A stretch of DNA of 64,000 nucleotides from Spinacia oleracea (taxonomy: Eukaryota > Streptophyta > Magnoliopsida > Caryophyllales > Amaranthaceae): NCBI RefSeq assembly GCF_020520425.1, contig NC_079490.1, positions 54,538,517 to 54,602,516 of the forward strand, given 5' to 3'. The position numbers and the translations under genes are program-made. A model generated the notes under the pieces. That model was not told the origin of the DNA. It did no database searches and saw only the letters and a list, made by a program, of their open reading frames with translations. Shown here piece by piece: positions 11,581 through 23,413 of this stretch (the first letter of the stretch is position 1; each line of letters begins with the position of its first letter).

Positions 11581-14500
11581 GTTCATTCTGTAGAATAGTA
11601 CATCTTCAACCTTATTGCGTTCGGACAATAGAACTGTGATATTTCCTCGATCGATTGGTAACTATTTTGAGAGCGATTCTCAAAGAAAAGGAGAGTGAGA
11701 GCGTATCTTGAATGCTATTTTCTTATAGTGATCTTCATGGTTGTTTTCAAACTAGAATTTGAATGGTAGACCAATTGGACCTCATATATTCAAAATACTG
11801 GGTAGTTTTGAAATAATGAAGTATTGAGTTAAAGACTCATGTATAACCAATGGTTAACAACCAAATTTCTTTTGATTCGATAATGAATTAGACTCATTGG
11901 ATGTTGTCATTCAAAGTGAACAAAAGAAAGGGACTTTGTAAGCGTAACAAAGTAAGAAGATCAAGCAAAGAGTAAAATCTTTAGGACTATAAGAAAACGT
12001 TCTAGAAAGGATAGGAAAGGGGAACAAAAGAAATGACTTCAATATTCAATTTCTACCTAAAAGTTTGTGTTAAAGAGAAACGACTTAGAGAATAAGCTCC
12101 TATGGTATTAGATTACCGCTTGAGGTTCTAAACTCTTGTTAAGAACTCAAATTCCGGGAGCTAAGTCTGGTAATTGACCTACAAGTGGGTAATGAAGCAA
12201 AGTTGTGCTACATTAATTGTAGGGTCATCATGTTTGTTTTAAAGTCCTTCTAAAAGGGCTGGAACTTAATGGTATTGTCTTCCATTAATCATCATAATCA
12301 ATTTCTGTTTGGACAACGGAAAGACTCACATTCAAAGTAAACAAAAACATTCGTTGAGTGTTTATTTGAATGAAATGGTCACTTAAGGGTTGAGTCATAT
12401 GATTGATTAATAAACAAACGAATCTTTTCACACTCAAACTTCAGAAGGTTCAAATCAAACATTTGATTTGTGTTCCACATATCTTTGGCAATGTCATACG
12501 ACCATATCAACAAGTCAACATTCTAAGATTCCATGGCATGGATTTCTGAAAGTTGGTTAATTTAAGACACGTAGGTCTTGCTTGTTGAACATGACATAAG
12601 AATGGACTATTGTTAGAAGTTTCTAGACAATGAAGTTCATGGGCCAAAGATGGATTTTATGACCTACCTATTTCACAAGAATTTGAGGAAATATGGCTAT
12701 ATTTACTCAAAGTGAAATATGTGAAATGCTTTAATGCGATTCACAAAAGGGTATAAAATCAACTTGGCAAGAATTTTGGAACATCTAGGCTGGGTCAAGG
12801 TGATGTTTGCATAAGCCAAGAAAGATTATCTAGATTGTTTATATGGAAATATGACAATTGAAGCTCCATAAGAATATGGTATGTCCAAATGGAGAAATCG
12901 GAATCTATTTCGATTAACGATAATCACGACTATTTTCCTATATAGTTTCTAAATGATACTCTCAAGTGACTTTCACACTAAACAAAGTTGTCAAAGCTAA
13001 GGACAAGATGTCATAAGGATTGAACTTCAGTCCAGTACATCTTTTCAGTACATATATATCTAGGGTTGTCGAACCCAGTGGGAGTTAGTGTTTACATCAA
13101 ACAAACTCAAGGATAGATATATGTTTCTTTATGAGGGACTCATAGAAACAAAAGGTATTGATTCTACCACAAATCTGAGAACATATGGTTGTTGCTTAAG
13201 ATAATGTCTTTTAGGAAACCATTATATTTCCAAAAAGGCAAGTGGGAGAAAAATGACCTCGAATGGACTTCGAGTCTAGCAACAAACAAATGTAGGATAC
13301 TTAGGAGTCTTTGGAAAAGCTCCGTACTTAGAAGCCTTTGGAAGTGCTTCAGGAAGACTTTAGAAGTGCTTCAAGAGAATCCTAATACTCAAAGGACTTG
13401 AGTAATGTCTTTATAGACACTAACGTTTGATGTTCAATACCTAGGTAAATCGTATAAGGAATAGAATTCAACCAAGATAGATACGTAGTTATCTTGAGGA
13501 ATGAAAACTATGAAGACTTTGGAAAGTGCTTCAAAAACATACGACTTACAGGTTAGCTACGACGAATTAAAAATTCCCAAGTATGGTTTGAGGCCATCAG
13601 AAACATAAGTATGGTTCGAGGCCATACAAAATGGTTTGAGGCCATTTCATCCAAAGTACCTTCATCTTGAAGAATCAAATCTATGATTTGGTTGATTTCC
13701 ATAAAGGGTTCACTCCCATTGGTTGCAAACATGTTTTCTAAACATGCAACGTTGATTTTCATAAAGGGTTTACTCCCATTGGTTGCAAACATGGTTTTAA
13801 AACATACAAAGATGATATTGTATACACACACAAAACAGAAGCTAGATTGGTGGTTAAAGATTGTAAACAACTTCACGGCGTTGATAATGTTGAAATCTTT
13901 TTCACCAAGTCGGAATGCTTGAACTATTTTGGATAAATCTAGCAATCATTGCATATGGCATGGCAATTGGAAAACGAAACACCTTATTCAATTGGACTTG
14001 TAGAAAGGAATTGTGTACATCACACAATGTAAAAGTTTTGGATGCTAGATAAAAGAGCAAGCTTAAGAAATCTAATCGTAGATTAAAGCATGCAAGTGGG
14101 AATTGGACCATATTTGTCTAAAAGGCTATTGAGCAATCATAGCTTTATGAAAATATGGATCATCTTATAGATGAGGAGTTTAGTGGGAGATAAGTCCAGT
14201 TTATTGGTTCTATATATGAGATACATATCTCTGTATTGAAAATGACATTCAAATTCTAAATGGTTAGATTTGAAAGTATTTTATTAGAACCATGGCGAAA
14301 CTTAGAACATACTGGGTTAAAGATCTATTGGATAGGATCTAAAGCGTTGTTTGGATTCGGTAAAAGTAATTACTAAAACAAACACAATGGAGAGACTCAA
14401 AAGAGACTCTCATCCTATATGATTAAGTCTAAGTTATGAATGCTTTAACTAAGTATAAAGCTAGGCTGTTATCACTAAAGTTAAGCATGAAGGACCTTGA

Positions 14501-15470
14501 AGAGGTGCCTTCACCTTGTATCACATGGCGATTCCAAGATTTTAGCAAGATTCAGTGTCTCTTAAAACAGAATGAAGCTAAAAGTTATATGTATGGATTT
14601 TAAAATGCGAATGGTTTTTGCATTACTATCAATCATGTATAATGTGATATATAGATCGCCAAGATAATTCGTGAACATTGGATCGTGACGAGTTTATACC
14701 AATCTCTATTGATCTGGGTCAAAGATCATTGGAACAGTATCAAGAACATCCAATACATTTGGATATGTAGGATGAGCACTTTATAAGAGGAAGTGAAGAT
14801 AACTAAAGTTTTGATGCTACATGCATTTGCCTAAGCAAAAGTTGAATCTTGTTGTTAGGCAAACCACAAACATACACGGGCAATTAGGCGTCGTGATTAA
14901 AAGGTGGTAATATAGGTTCTAAACCATATGTGATGCATGGGAAACTGAATCAATGATTAGTTTCCAAGTTCTCAGTTGAAAGATGTATCTCCCACATCTA
15001 TGTGAACTGGTTGGAGTATTCCAAAAAGGAAGCATCATTTGAAATTCTACATAATTGAAATAAATTCATTATTGCCTAAGAAGCAATAAAAGGGAATTGT
15101 TTTTAGTGGGAGTTATTCAATGAACTCAGGTTGATCACAAGTCTGCTACCTGGATGATTTTCTAATTTAGATATGATTATCATTCTAAACAGCAACGAAA
15201 GACTAGATCATTCTAGAAACATATTCAAAGATCTTTTCATCTTACATCGAAAGGCTTTCGATAGAAAAGATGCTAAGGATAGCAAAGTATGATAAACTAA
15301 ACCTCTGCATTGAATGATACACAACATTTATATGCAGATATGGAATCAAGTTTGAGTTCCATGAATGTTTTAAGTATTGGTTGAAAGGCCTATATCTGTA
15401 AAACATTAAATGCTTGATTTTGGGTTAGAGGCCCACAAATTGGTAAGCATTTGGTTTAAACATTTATCAT
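11581..15470 (+). pseudogene. Copia-B degenerate gag-pol region
   Basis: No long frame survives. Recognisable remnants include an integrase-like stretch near 12690 (GGCTATATTTACTC matches Copia-C integrase at 37952) and the domain before RT near 13195-13275. The RT start at about 13685-13925 contains a tandem duplication of a segment of about 60 bp (CCCATTGGTTGCAAACATG occurs twice, near 13715 and 13775). Nucleotide similarity to Copia-C pol is low, yet the same decayed sequence is well matched by Copia-E on the other strand at 57400-61300. This suggests inheritance of an already decayed internal region. Confidence 0.75.
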
Positions 15471-16232
15471 TTATGAAATTATATTTCATAGTTCATTTAA
15501 TCTTGGTTTAGTATTAAATGATAAGTCCATGTGGTTCAAATCATTTAAATGGGATGTCAAGATGGATTCTTCGACAAAGAAACACCCATAAGTGAACTTG
15601 AATATTGAAATCACAAAAGGATCCCTAATCCAGGTCATTGAAAGGTGGACGACCAATGACTAATGAAGATTAGATTTCAAGTAGATTACTTAGTTCTGTT
15701 TCTTGAACTAGAGTGACTGGATGTCAGAATCTTTTGCATAGATACTTATTGGATCTTGTATCGGATTGACCATGAGAACACTTTAAGAGATTAAAGTCAT
15801 GTCATAGGTAGTTCTCATTAATGGTGATTGGAAACCGTTCCTCAGAACATGAGCGATTATGTCTGCTCGTTTGAGAATTAGTTCGCTTTGATACTAGCTA
15901 AACGTCGCACCGTAAAAGGAGGCTATAAAAGCAGTTATTGGGCGTACTATGAATCAAAGTGAGTGTTCATAGATTACAAGAATGGATTGTCCTCCTATCT
16001 TTGATAGGATATGGTGTTGTTGTGTAACAAGGCCTCTCGGAGAGTTAGATACTGTAAAATGCATGGCCGTGCTCAGAATGGTTAGGCTTAACCTTCTGCA
16101 AAAGTTTGACAGTTGAACTCTGTAATCCGAGAAACACTTCTGGACCTAATAAGGATGGCTTGGATCTTACCTTATGTTCAGTAAGTAACACTAAGTGACA
16201 AAGGAATGTGGATGCACACTTGTCTGAATGAC
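15471..16232 (+). other. Copia-B conserved 3' non-coding region
   Basis: It aligns almost base for base with 40430-41187 of Copia-C, in sharp contrast to the diverged region before it. It contains the motif CGTCGCACCGTAAAAGGAGG (15903 on) followed by CTATAAA, and a second conserved block around 16028-16075. The high conservation suggests cis functions needed for replication or packaging. Confidence 0.75.
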
Positions 16233-16243
16233 AAGTGGGAGAT
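16233..16243 (+). promoter_or_regulatory. Copia-B polypurine tract
   Basis: AAGTGGGAGAT directly precedes the 3' LTR start TGAAAG at 16244. The identical tract occurs in Copia-C (41188-41198). Confidence 0.8.
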
Positions 16244-16905
16244 TGAAAGAAATATGTCCTTCACCCAAGGTGCATTAAGTCTAATACCAAAGGTTCAGAT
16301 TAATTGCGAACAATTAATTCAGTGAGATCAAGTGATCGGAACAGCTAGCTGGAGCAATGCTTCCGATCAGTGAGTTCTAATGGATATTGAACTCACAACT
16401 TACTCTTGACTAAACCTACAAGGTCACACCAATGACACGTAACAGATCACTGGATTAAATGAATCGGAAATTCATTTAATAGCCTTTCGGGAGTTAAGTT
16501 GGAAACGTATTATACGATACGACCTTGCATCAGAATCGTATATCGTATCGCGAATATTCGTAAGCTAGGCGAGACGAATAAATCGTATCGTACGACGATG
16601 ATTCGTCGTATACGAAACGATAAATAATATATCGGAAATATATTTAATCGCGAATACGAGGAGCGGCCCACGAGCCGAGTGCACGAAGCACTCAAGGCCC
16701 ATGGGCGCGCGCACGACTAGGCGAGCAAGCAAAACAAATGCAGCAGCAACGAGGCCCTTGTGGCGCGGAGCTGTGCGCGTGCGTGGGGGCCAAGACCACG
16801 ACACAGCAGCAGCGCGGCCCACGGCCCACTGGCTGTGCGTGTCCGTGTGTTTGGCGTGCGGGCTTGCTAGCCGGCCTTGCCTCATGGCTTGGTCGGTTAG
16901 TAAGG
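16244..16905 (+). repeat. Copia-B 3' LTR, first part
   Basis: The LTR starts TGAAAGAAATATGTCC and runs to the Athila insertion. TAAGG at 16901-16905 is the left Athila target duplication. The rest of the LTR resumes at 28029. Confidence 0.9.
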
Positions 16906-18581
16906 TGAGAGGTGTATTTTCCGTCGTTGATAGAAAACAACCTATGCAAACAATATTTATAAAATCACTCAACTAACCGGCTAGCGGTAAGCGAAGGGAT
17001 CGTCCCAATGAAACGGTGGTTAATGAGCTTTAAAGTCAATCTAGTTCGAACAAGGATTTGGTTTTGAATTGTCACTTTTAAGAATCTAAAAACAAAGAAT
17101 TATGCTAAATTGAATCAAGAAAGGGAAACGTTAGGGAGTCGGGGATAGGCTAGGGAAACCGGGGGAAATGAACTCAACTATTTAGCAATGGTGATCATGC
17201 AACGAAATGGTGATTAGGCAAATGGCATCTAAAGACGAACCCGCCACCTCTCGGATAGGGAACGCTAAGCGTGTAATCCACAGAAGAGCTTTCGCCTAAT
17301 CCTAGATTAAACTAACTAGCATATAATAGGCACCTCCATTTGATCACACAAGATGGGACCACAATCTCTTGCCAAACCTATCCTATGGTTCCACGTGACT
17401 CTAATCGAATAGCATTTCCAACTACCACTCAACTAGCATGGATATCCTATCATCAAATCATATTTAATCACATGAATCAACCAACAATCAATCAACAATT
17501 TCCCCTAATTAAGCCCCTACATTCTCCCCTTACCCTAACCTAATTCTACTCACTAGTCATTCTAGAAATCAAGCAATCCATTAAGAATAAGCTAGCAAGC
17601 ATGATATTGAAGGAGTAGGAGAAGAGAATTAAGAGTTCAATTGCACAATCAAATCACAAATTGAAAATCAAAGTAACTTCAATCAATGAAATCAAGAATT
17701 CAAGAAATTAAGGAATTGAAGAACAATCAACAACAAAGCAAGAGCAAGAATTAAGAAACTAAGAATTAAATTGCAAAATTGAAGAAGAGTTAAGAAGGAT
17801 TACAAATTGAAGCTTGAATGGAGGAGAGTTTCTCTCTGTAGAATTGCTGAAAATCTACTTTTTAGAATCTCTAATTATCAACTAAAATTCTACACTTAAC
17901 AAAATAATCAAAAAATCTATTTATAAGTTTCCCCAAATAGAAGCCAAAATTCGAATAAGAGCAGCCCGCGCAAGCATTCGGTCGCACAGAACTTTTGTGC
18001 GACCGAACGTAAAAGATTCATTCGAGCACATGTTGGGTCCTGTGCGAGCGAAGGCAGCGAAGAACATTTCCTTCGTCATGTGTGACCGAACGAAGAACCC
18101 TGTTCGGTCGAATGGGGTTTCTTGGCTCATAATTCCTCTGCAGCACGATTCGCTCGAACGAAATGCCTTGTGTGGGCGCACAACTCCTGTGCGGTCGAAC
18201 AACAGAGCACGTTCGATCGCACAAAACCTGTGTTGTCGAATTACCAGGGTTGTGAGGTCGTTTTACAATCTTGGGACATTCTGTCTCAGAAATCCATTTT
18301 GTGCGACCGAACAACAAGGGCATTCGATCGCACAAAACTGGAAATTCCATGAACTCCATTTGCACTACTCTATTCGGGCGCACAAAACGCCACTCGACCG
18401 CACAAGCCCTGTTTTGGCTCGAATTCACTTGTTTTCCATCATTTTTCATCAAGATCACCTATAAAGCACAAGATGGAACAAAACTTATAAATCTCACACA
18501 AAAAGCTATAAAAACTATAAAAAAAAGCATAAAAACTAACATAGAATCCGAAGCTAAGAGCGACATAAATGTCGCTCATCA
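16906..18581 (-). repeat. Athila 3' LTR (full length)
   Basis: At 1676 bp this is the longer of the pair. In element sense a TATA box lies at 17925-17918. A dense cluster of a motif like TTCGATCGCACA in alternating orientation fills 17975-18425. The left end carries TGAGAGG where the other LTR has TGATAGG. ORFs on both strands here (such as 17997-18464) are by-products of the repeated motif. Confidence 0.93.
17918..17925 (-). promoter_or_regulatory. TATA box in Athila 3' LTR
   Basis: TATAAATA on the minus strand, within CTTATAAATAGA. The segment carrying it (about 17782-18044) is absent from the 5' LTR of the same element. Confidence 0.6.
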
Positions 18582-18595
18582 AACTCCCCCAAGCT
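18582..18595 (-). promoter_or_regulatory. Athila polypurine tract
   Basis: On the minus strand AGCTTGGGGGAGTT abuts the 3' LTR start TGATGAGCG. Confidence 0.75.
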
Positions 18596-20494
18596 AAGCG
18601 TTTGCTAGTCTCTAGCAAACTAAACGCAACTAAGGAAGAATGAGCAACTAATCAGATTCTAAAAATTTACCAAAATCAAAATCTAGCAAATCTAATCAAG
18701 GCAAGACTAAAATGGAAAACACAAACCAAGAAAAGAAAGAAAGAAAAGAAGAAGAAAAGAAAAGAGAAGAAAAGAAATTAAACTACAAAATTCAAGATGG
18801 GCTTTATTATGGAACAAGTATAGAAGAACGCTAATATTACTAATCAAATAAATGAGTACACGCTAACTAATGTCCTAAACCGAGTGAAAGATTCGAGCAT
18901 CAAGCAAAGTGAACTAAGGGCAAACACTAGTCAATCCCCCTACATCCGGGCATACCACGTCAAATCTCTAGATCTTATCCACCCTTGAGAATAGCGTCTC
19001 AAGACACCGCGAAGGCGCCAGAAAATCACCATTAGGCTACCCGACATCTTAGCATGACAACCTTGTTCCTTAAGCTTGACCAAATCCTCCCTCCACCGAC
19101 AATGACTCAACTCTAAAGGGTCAAGAGGGCTTTTAGGGCGTAACGTAGGCTAGGGGTAAGGCGCGAAACAAATTTGGCCATTTGGTGCTCATACCTAAAG
19201 TGAAGCGCAATGATAGAACTAAACTCAAGCATTTTGAACCAAACACAAACTCGTACCACTTATTTGGGGTACCCCCAAGTTTATTCAACAACAATTCTAA
19301 ACTACAACTCTTTTTGCACTTTTCTTGATTTGATTTTCTCTTTTTTTTTGTGTTTCAAATGAAACTTTTCTCATGCCTTGTTTTTTTTCTCTATTTTTGG
19401 CTTTTTCAAAACTTTTGCTTTTGCTTATTTATTCACTATATACAACATACTTCACAAACTTTTCCATTCATGCCAATAACAATCATTCCTCATCTTTGCA
19501 TATTCATTCAAAACCAACAAACATCATAACACAAAGCTTCACTATCACTTCTAAGGGTTAAAACAAAACAAAGGCTATTAGGCTTGTAATGTGCTTATAA
19601 GAAATGAAGGGTCAAGGCTCAAATGGCTAGCAAAGGGGCAAATAAACAAAAACATATGAGAAAAATAAGAAAATAGAGTCCTAAACTAAAAAGAAAAATA
19701 GTCACCGAAAGAAATGCCTCTATCGTCCCCTAAAGTAGTTCGGTCGCGGTCTTGGGAAGGAAATGGTCAAACTCGGGAGACAAGAAAGTCAATGCTAAGG
19801 ATCCATGCCACTCAATATATGAAAATGTGTTTGGGCTTAGTTTTGAGCATGAACCTCAGAAGGGAGCAAATACCATTCTCTCCGGCTTCAAATCACTAGA
19901 GAAATCGACACCATCTTACCACAAGACAAGAGTACATGACGCATGCTACCCATAGTTCAACCAACTTTCTTGACACCAAGTCCTAGACTCGACCCAAGAC
20001 ATTAAGAACCGTGTAAAAATCTACCAATTAGGAATAAAAGCATTCTAATCTACAAGTTCCAATTTTATATGCCCCAATCAAGAATTTTGCCTAAGAAAAC
20101 CTAGAAAAACTTGCCTTGACAAAAAGGAAATCAAAACAAAAGAAAAAGGAAGAAAATAAGAAAACACACCAAAAAGGGAAACAAAAAGAAACAAACAAAA
20201 CAAACAAAAAGAAAAGAAACTAAAATCAAACTAAATCAATCTAAAAACAAAGAAACAAGCACATAATGGTATGATTCATAGCAATGAGCATCTACAAGTA
20301 GCCAACCACACAACAAAACTCCCCCCAAGATAGAATTAGGCCATGTCCTCACGGCCTAAAACCAAGCAAGGAGGGGCACAACTACCCATCCAACCAAAAG
20401 CCCCAACATGATGTATGCCCGTCCCCCAAAGTATGCAATAGAGTTAGAAGGATGTTACCGGAATTGTCGTGGGAGCAAGTCCCGCAAAGAGCCG
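18596..20494 (-). other. Athila post-integrase region without env
   Basis: Athila elements often carry an env-like ORF here. None of useful length is present, only AT-rich sequence with A- and AAAG-rich stretches (about 18720-18780 and 20130-20260). The region is either a decayed env segment or naturally short. Confidence 0.55.
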
Positions 20495-21913
20495 TTAAAA
20501 CCTGAACAAACTCACCAAAATAAAGACGGGTAAGGCAAAAGGTGGAAAGTGTGAACCCACCGCAATGTAACATACCAAAACAATGCATAGAAGCCTTGGG
20601 GTGCCTCCCTGGAGCGCTCGTTTAACGTCATTAGCTTGACGAATCCCCCCCAAATTCATTGGGGGGTCCTTGAGATCCAAGGAAGCAAAAGATCCAATAG
20701 AGTCTCCCAAGAAATAGTGTTGGAGCCGATGCCCATTCACTTTGAAGGACCCGGAATCATCATTCCGAATCTCGATAACACCATGGGAGAAAACCCGAAC
20801 AACATCGAACGAACCGCTCCACTGGGACTTTAGTTTTCCCGGAAACAACTTCAAACGAGAGTTATAAAGGAGGACCTTCTCCCCCTCCTTGAACTCTCTC
20901 TTCTCAATCTTGGCGTCATGATATTGTTTAGAACGCGCCTTGTAGATGCTTGCCGAGTCATAGGCATTCATGCCGAGTTCTTCTAACTCATGGAGATCGA
21001 GCAAGCGCCGCTCACCCGCACTAGTGAGCTCAAAATTCAAAGTTTTGATGGCCCACATGGCCTTGTGCTCATGCTCCACCGGCAAGTGGCAATTCTTGAC
21101 ATAAACAAGTTTGTAGGGAGTCATCCCAATTGGCGTCTTGAAAGCTGTTCTATACGCCCATAAGGCGTCATCAAGTTTGATTGACCAATCCTTGCGGTTT
21201 TTGGCAACCGACTTCTCCAAGATAGACTTGATCTCCCTATTGGTGACTTCCACTTGACCGCTAGTTTGAGGGTGATAGCCCACACCAACTTTGTGACGGA
21301 CACCATACTTCCGCAAGAGAGCCTTGAACTTACCATGGGCAAAATGGGACCCTCCATCACTAATCAAAGCCCGAGGAACCCCAAAACGCGGAAAGATGAT
21401 CTTTTTGAAGAGGTTGACTACCACTTTATGATCATTAGTGGGAGATGCAATGGCTTCCGCCCACTTGGAAACATAGTCAACCGCTACAAGAATGTAGAGG
21501 TTGCCATAAGAAGAAGGGAAGGGACCCATGAAGTCGATTCCCCACACATCGAACACTTCCAACTCTAGGATGGATTTTGTGGCATTTCATGTCTCTTGGA
21601 AATATTACCCGATCTTTGATAACGATCACAAGATTTGACAAATGCCCAAGCACCCCGAAAAAGGGTAGGCCACCACAACATGCTTTGAAGAATCTTGGAA
21701 GCGGTTCTATCACCTCCCATATGGCCACCACAAGGGGGAGTGACACATACGAAGGACACTAGGGAACTCTTCATCCGGAACACATCTCCTTAAGAGGCCA
21801 TCCGGGCACCGCCTCAACGAAGTGGGCTCATCCCAAATATAGCGCCTAGAATCATACTTCAACTTGTGGCGCTCTTGAGTGGTGAGATCTTCCGGGATCG
21901 CCCCACAAGCCAA
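20495..21913 (-). pseudogene. Athila integrase
   Basis: Zinc-binding remnants (21913-21710 and 21783-21565, two frames) lead into the core at 21562-20585: D (WGIDFMGPF), D (LISDGGSHF) and E ([10 protein letters not shown]). The C-terminal end reads [20 protein letters not shown] and [20 protein letters not shown]. In the zinc-binding part CDRYQRS shows the last cysteine replaced by tyrosine. A stop separates it from RNase H at 21944, and at least one frameshift lies at about 21760-21730. The core frame itself runs 355 codons, with the last part beyond typical integrase. Confidence 0.88.
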
Positions 21914-21943
21914 GTAATTAACGATGTCTACAAACCAAGGGAG

Positions 21944-23413
21944 TTAGGAACTCCCAACCATATACAAAGTATCATCTCTCAAAGCATCCTCGATTGGGAC
22001 ATCATCCGGAGCAACACTCCCAAGTTTTAGCCTAGATAGGTGGTCGGCCACCACATTCTCGGCTCCTTTCTTATCTCTTATCTCAATATCGAATTCTTGA
22101 AGGAGTAGAACCCAACGAATGAGTCTCGGTTTGGCCTCCTTATTCGCCATAAGATAGCGAATAGCCGCATGATCCGTGTATACAATTGTCCTTGACCCAA
22201 CTAAATAGGTCCAAAACTTCTCAAATGCATGCACAATGGCGAGAAATTCTTTCTCGGTAGTGGTGTAGTTGGCTTGAGCTTGATTGAGAGTCTTTGACAT
22301 ATAATAGATCACATGGAGCTTTTTGTCCTTTCGTTGACCAAGAACTCCCCCAACCGAGAAATCACTTGCGTTGCACATCAATTCGAAAGGTAGAGACCAA
22401 TCCGGAGCTTGAACTATGGGAGTAGAAATAAGGGCACTCTTGATTGTGTTAAAGGCCTTGAGACATGCGGAATCAAAGTGAAAATCACACTCTTTTTGGA
22501 GGAGGTTAGTAAGAGGTCGAGCAATTGAGGAAAAATATTTAATGAATCGCCTATAGAATCCGTCATGCCCAAGAAAGGACCGGATCCCCTTAACATTCAC
22601 TGGGGAAGGCAACTTCTCTATGACTTCGATTTTTGCTCTATCAACCTCGATCCCATGGTGAGAGACTTTGTGCTCTAGAACAATTCCTTCCTCCACCATG
22701 AAGTGGCATTTTCCCCAATTGAGCACCAAGTTAACTTTCTCACACCTCGCAAGGCACTTCCCAAGATTGATAAGGCATTCATCATAGGTGGATCCTCCCA
22801 CCGAAAAGTCATCCATGAACACCTTCATTTCTTCTTCAAGCATATCACCAAAAATACTCATCATACACCTTTGGAACGTCCCTGGGGCATTGCAAAGCCC
22901 AAATGGCATCCTTCTATAGGCAAAAGTCCCATAAGGGCAAGTAAATGTAGTTTTCTCTTGGTCTTCCGGGTTTATGGGGATTTGAAAGAACCCGGAATAA
23001 CCATCAAGAAAGCTAAAATACTTGTGTTTGGTTAGACGTTCAAGCATTTGATCAATAATTGGTAGAGGAAAGTGGTCCTTCTTAGTGGATAGATTGAGTT
23101 GGCGATAGTCAATACACATGCGCCACCCGGTTACCGTCCGGGTGGAAATGAGTTCTCCATGTGAATTTTTGACTACCGTCATCCCTCCCTTTTTTGGAAC
23201 CACATGGACCGGGGATACCCATCGACTATTAGAAATAGGATAGATAATCCCGGCCGCCAAAAGCTTCATTATTTCCTTCTTAACCACCTCTCCCATAGGT
23301 GGATTAAGTTTTCTTTGCCTCTCAAGATGTGGTACGGCGTTGTCCTCAAGCTCTATATGATGCATGCAAAGGGTTGGGCTAACACCTTTCAAATCTCCAA
23401 TAGTGTAGCCCAA
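21944..23413 (-). pseudogene. Athila reverse transcriptase and RNase H
   Basis: A 489-codon frame is open through RT and RNase H. Landmarks: [61 protein letters not shown], the active site VFMDDFSV, and the RNase H stretches [37 protein letters not shown] and [12 protein letters not shown]. The frame ends with VADHLSRL and a short tail. It is out of frame with gag-protease: at about 23400 the same sequence is read as LHYWRFERC in one frame and [10 protein letters not shown] in the other, so one frameshift separates them. Confidence 0.93.

Noticed and set aside
17997..18597. ORFs rich in CDRT/VRPN-like words in the Athila LTR and its other copy (27395-27994)
   Set aside because: They arise from the repeated 12-bp motif read in several frames; the two LTRs give different proteins.
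18596..20494. Env-like gene of Athila
   Set aside because: No frame with signal peptide or membrane segments of useful length; only short unrelated ORFs.
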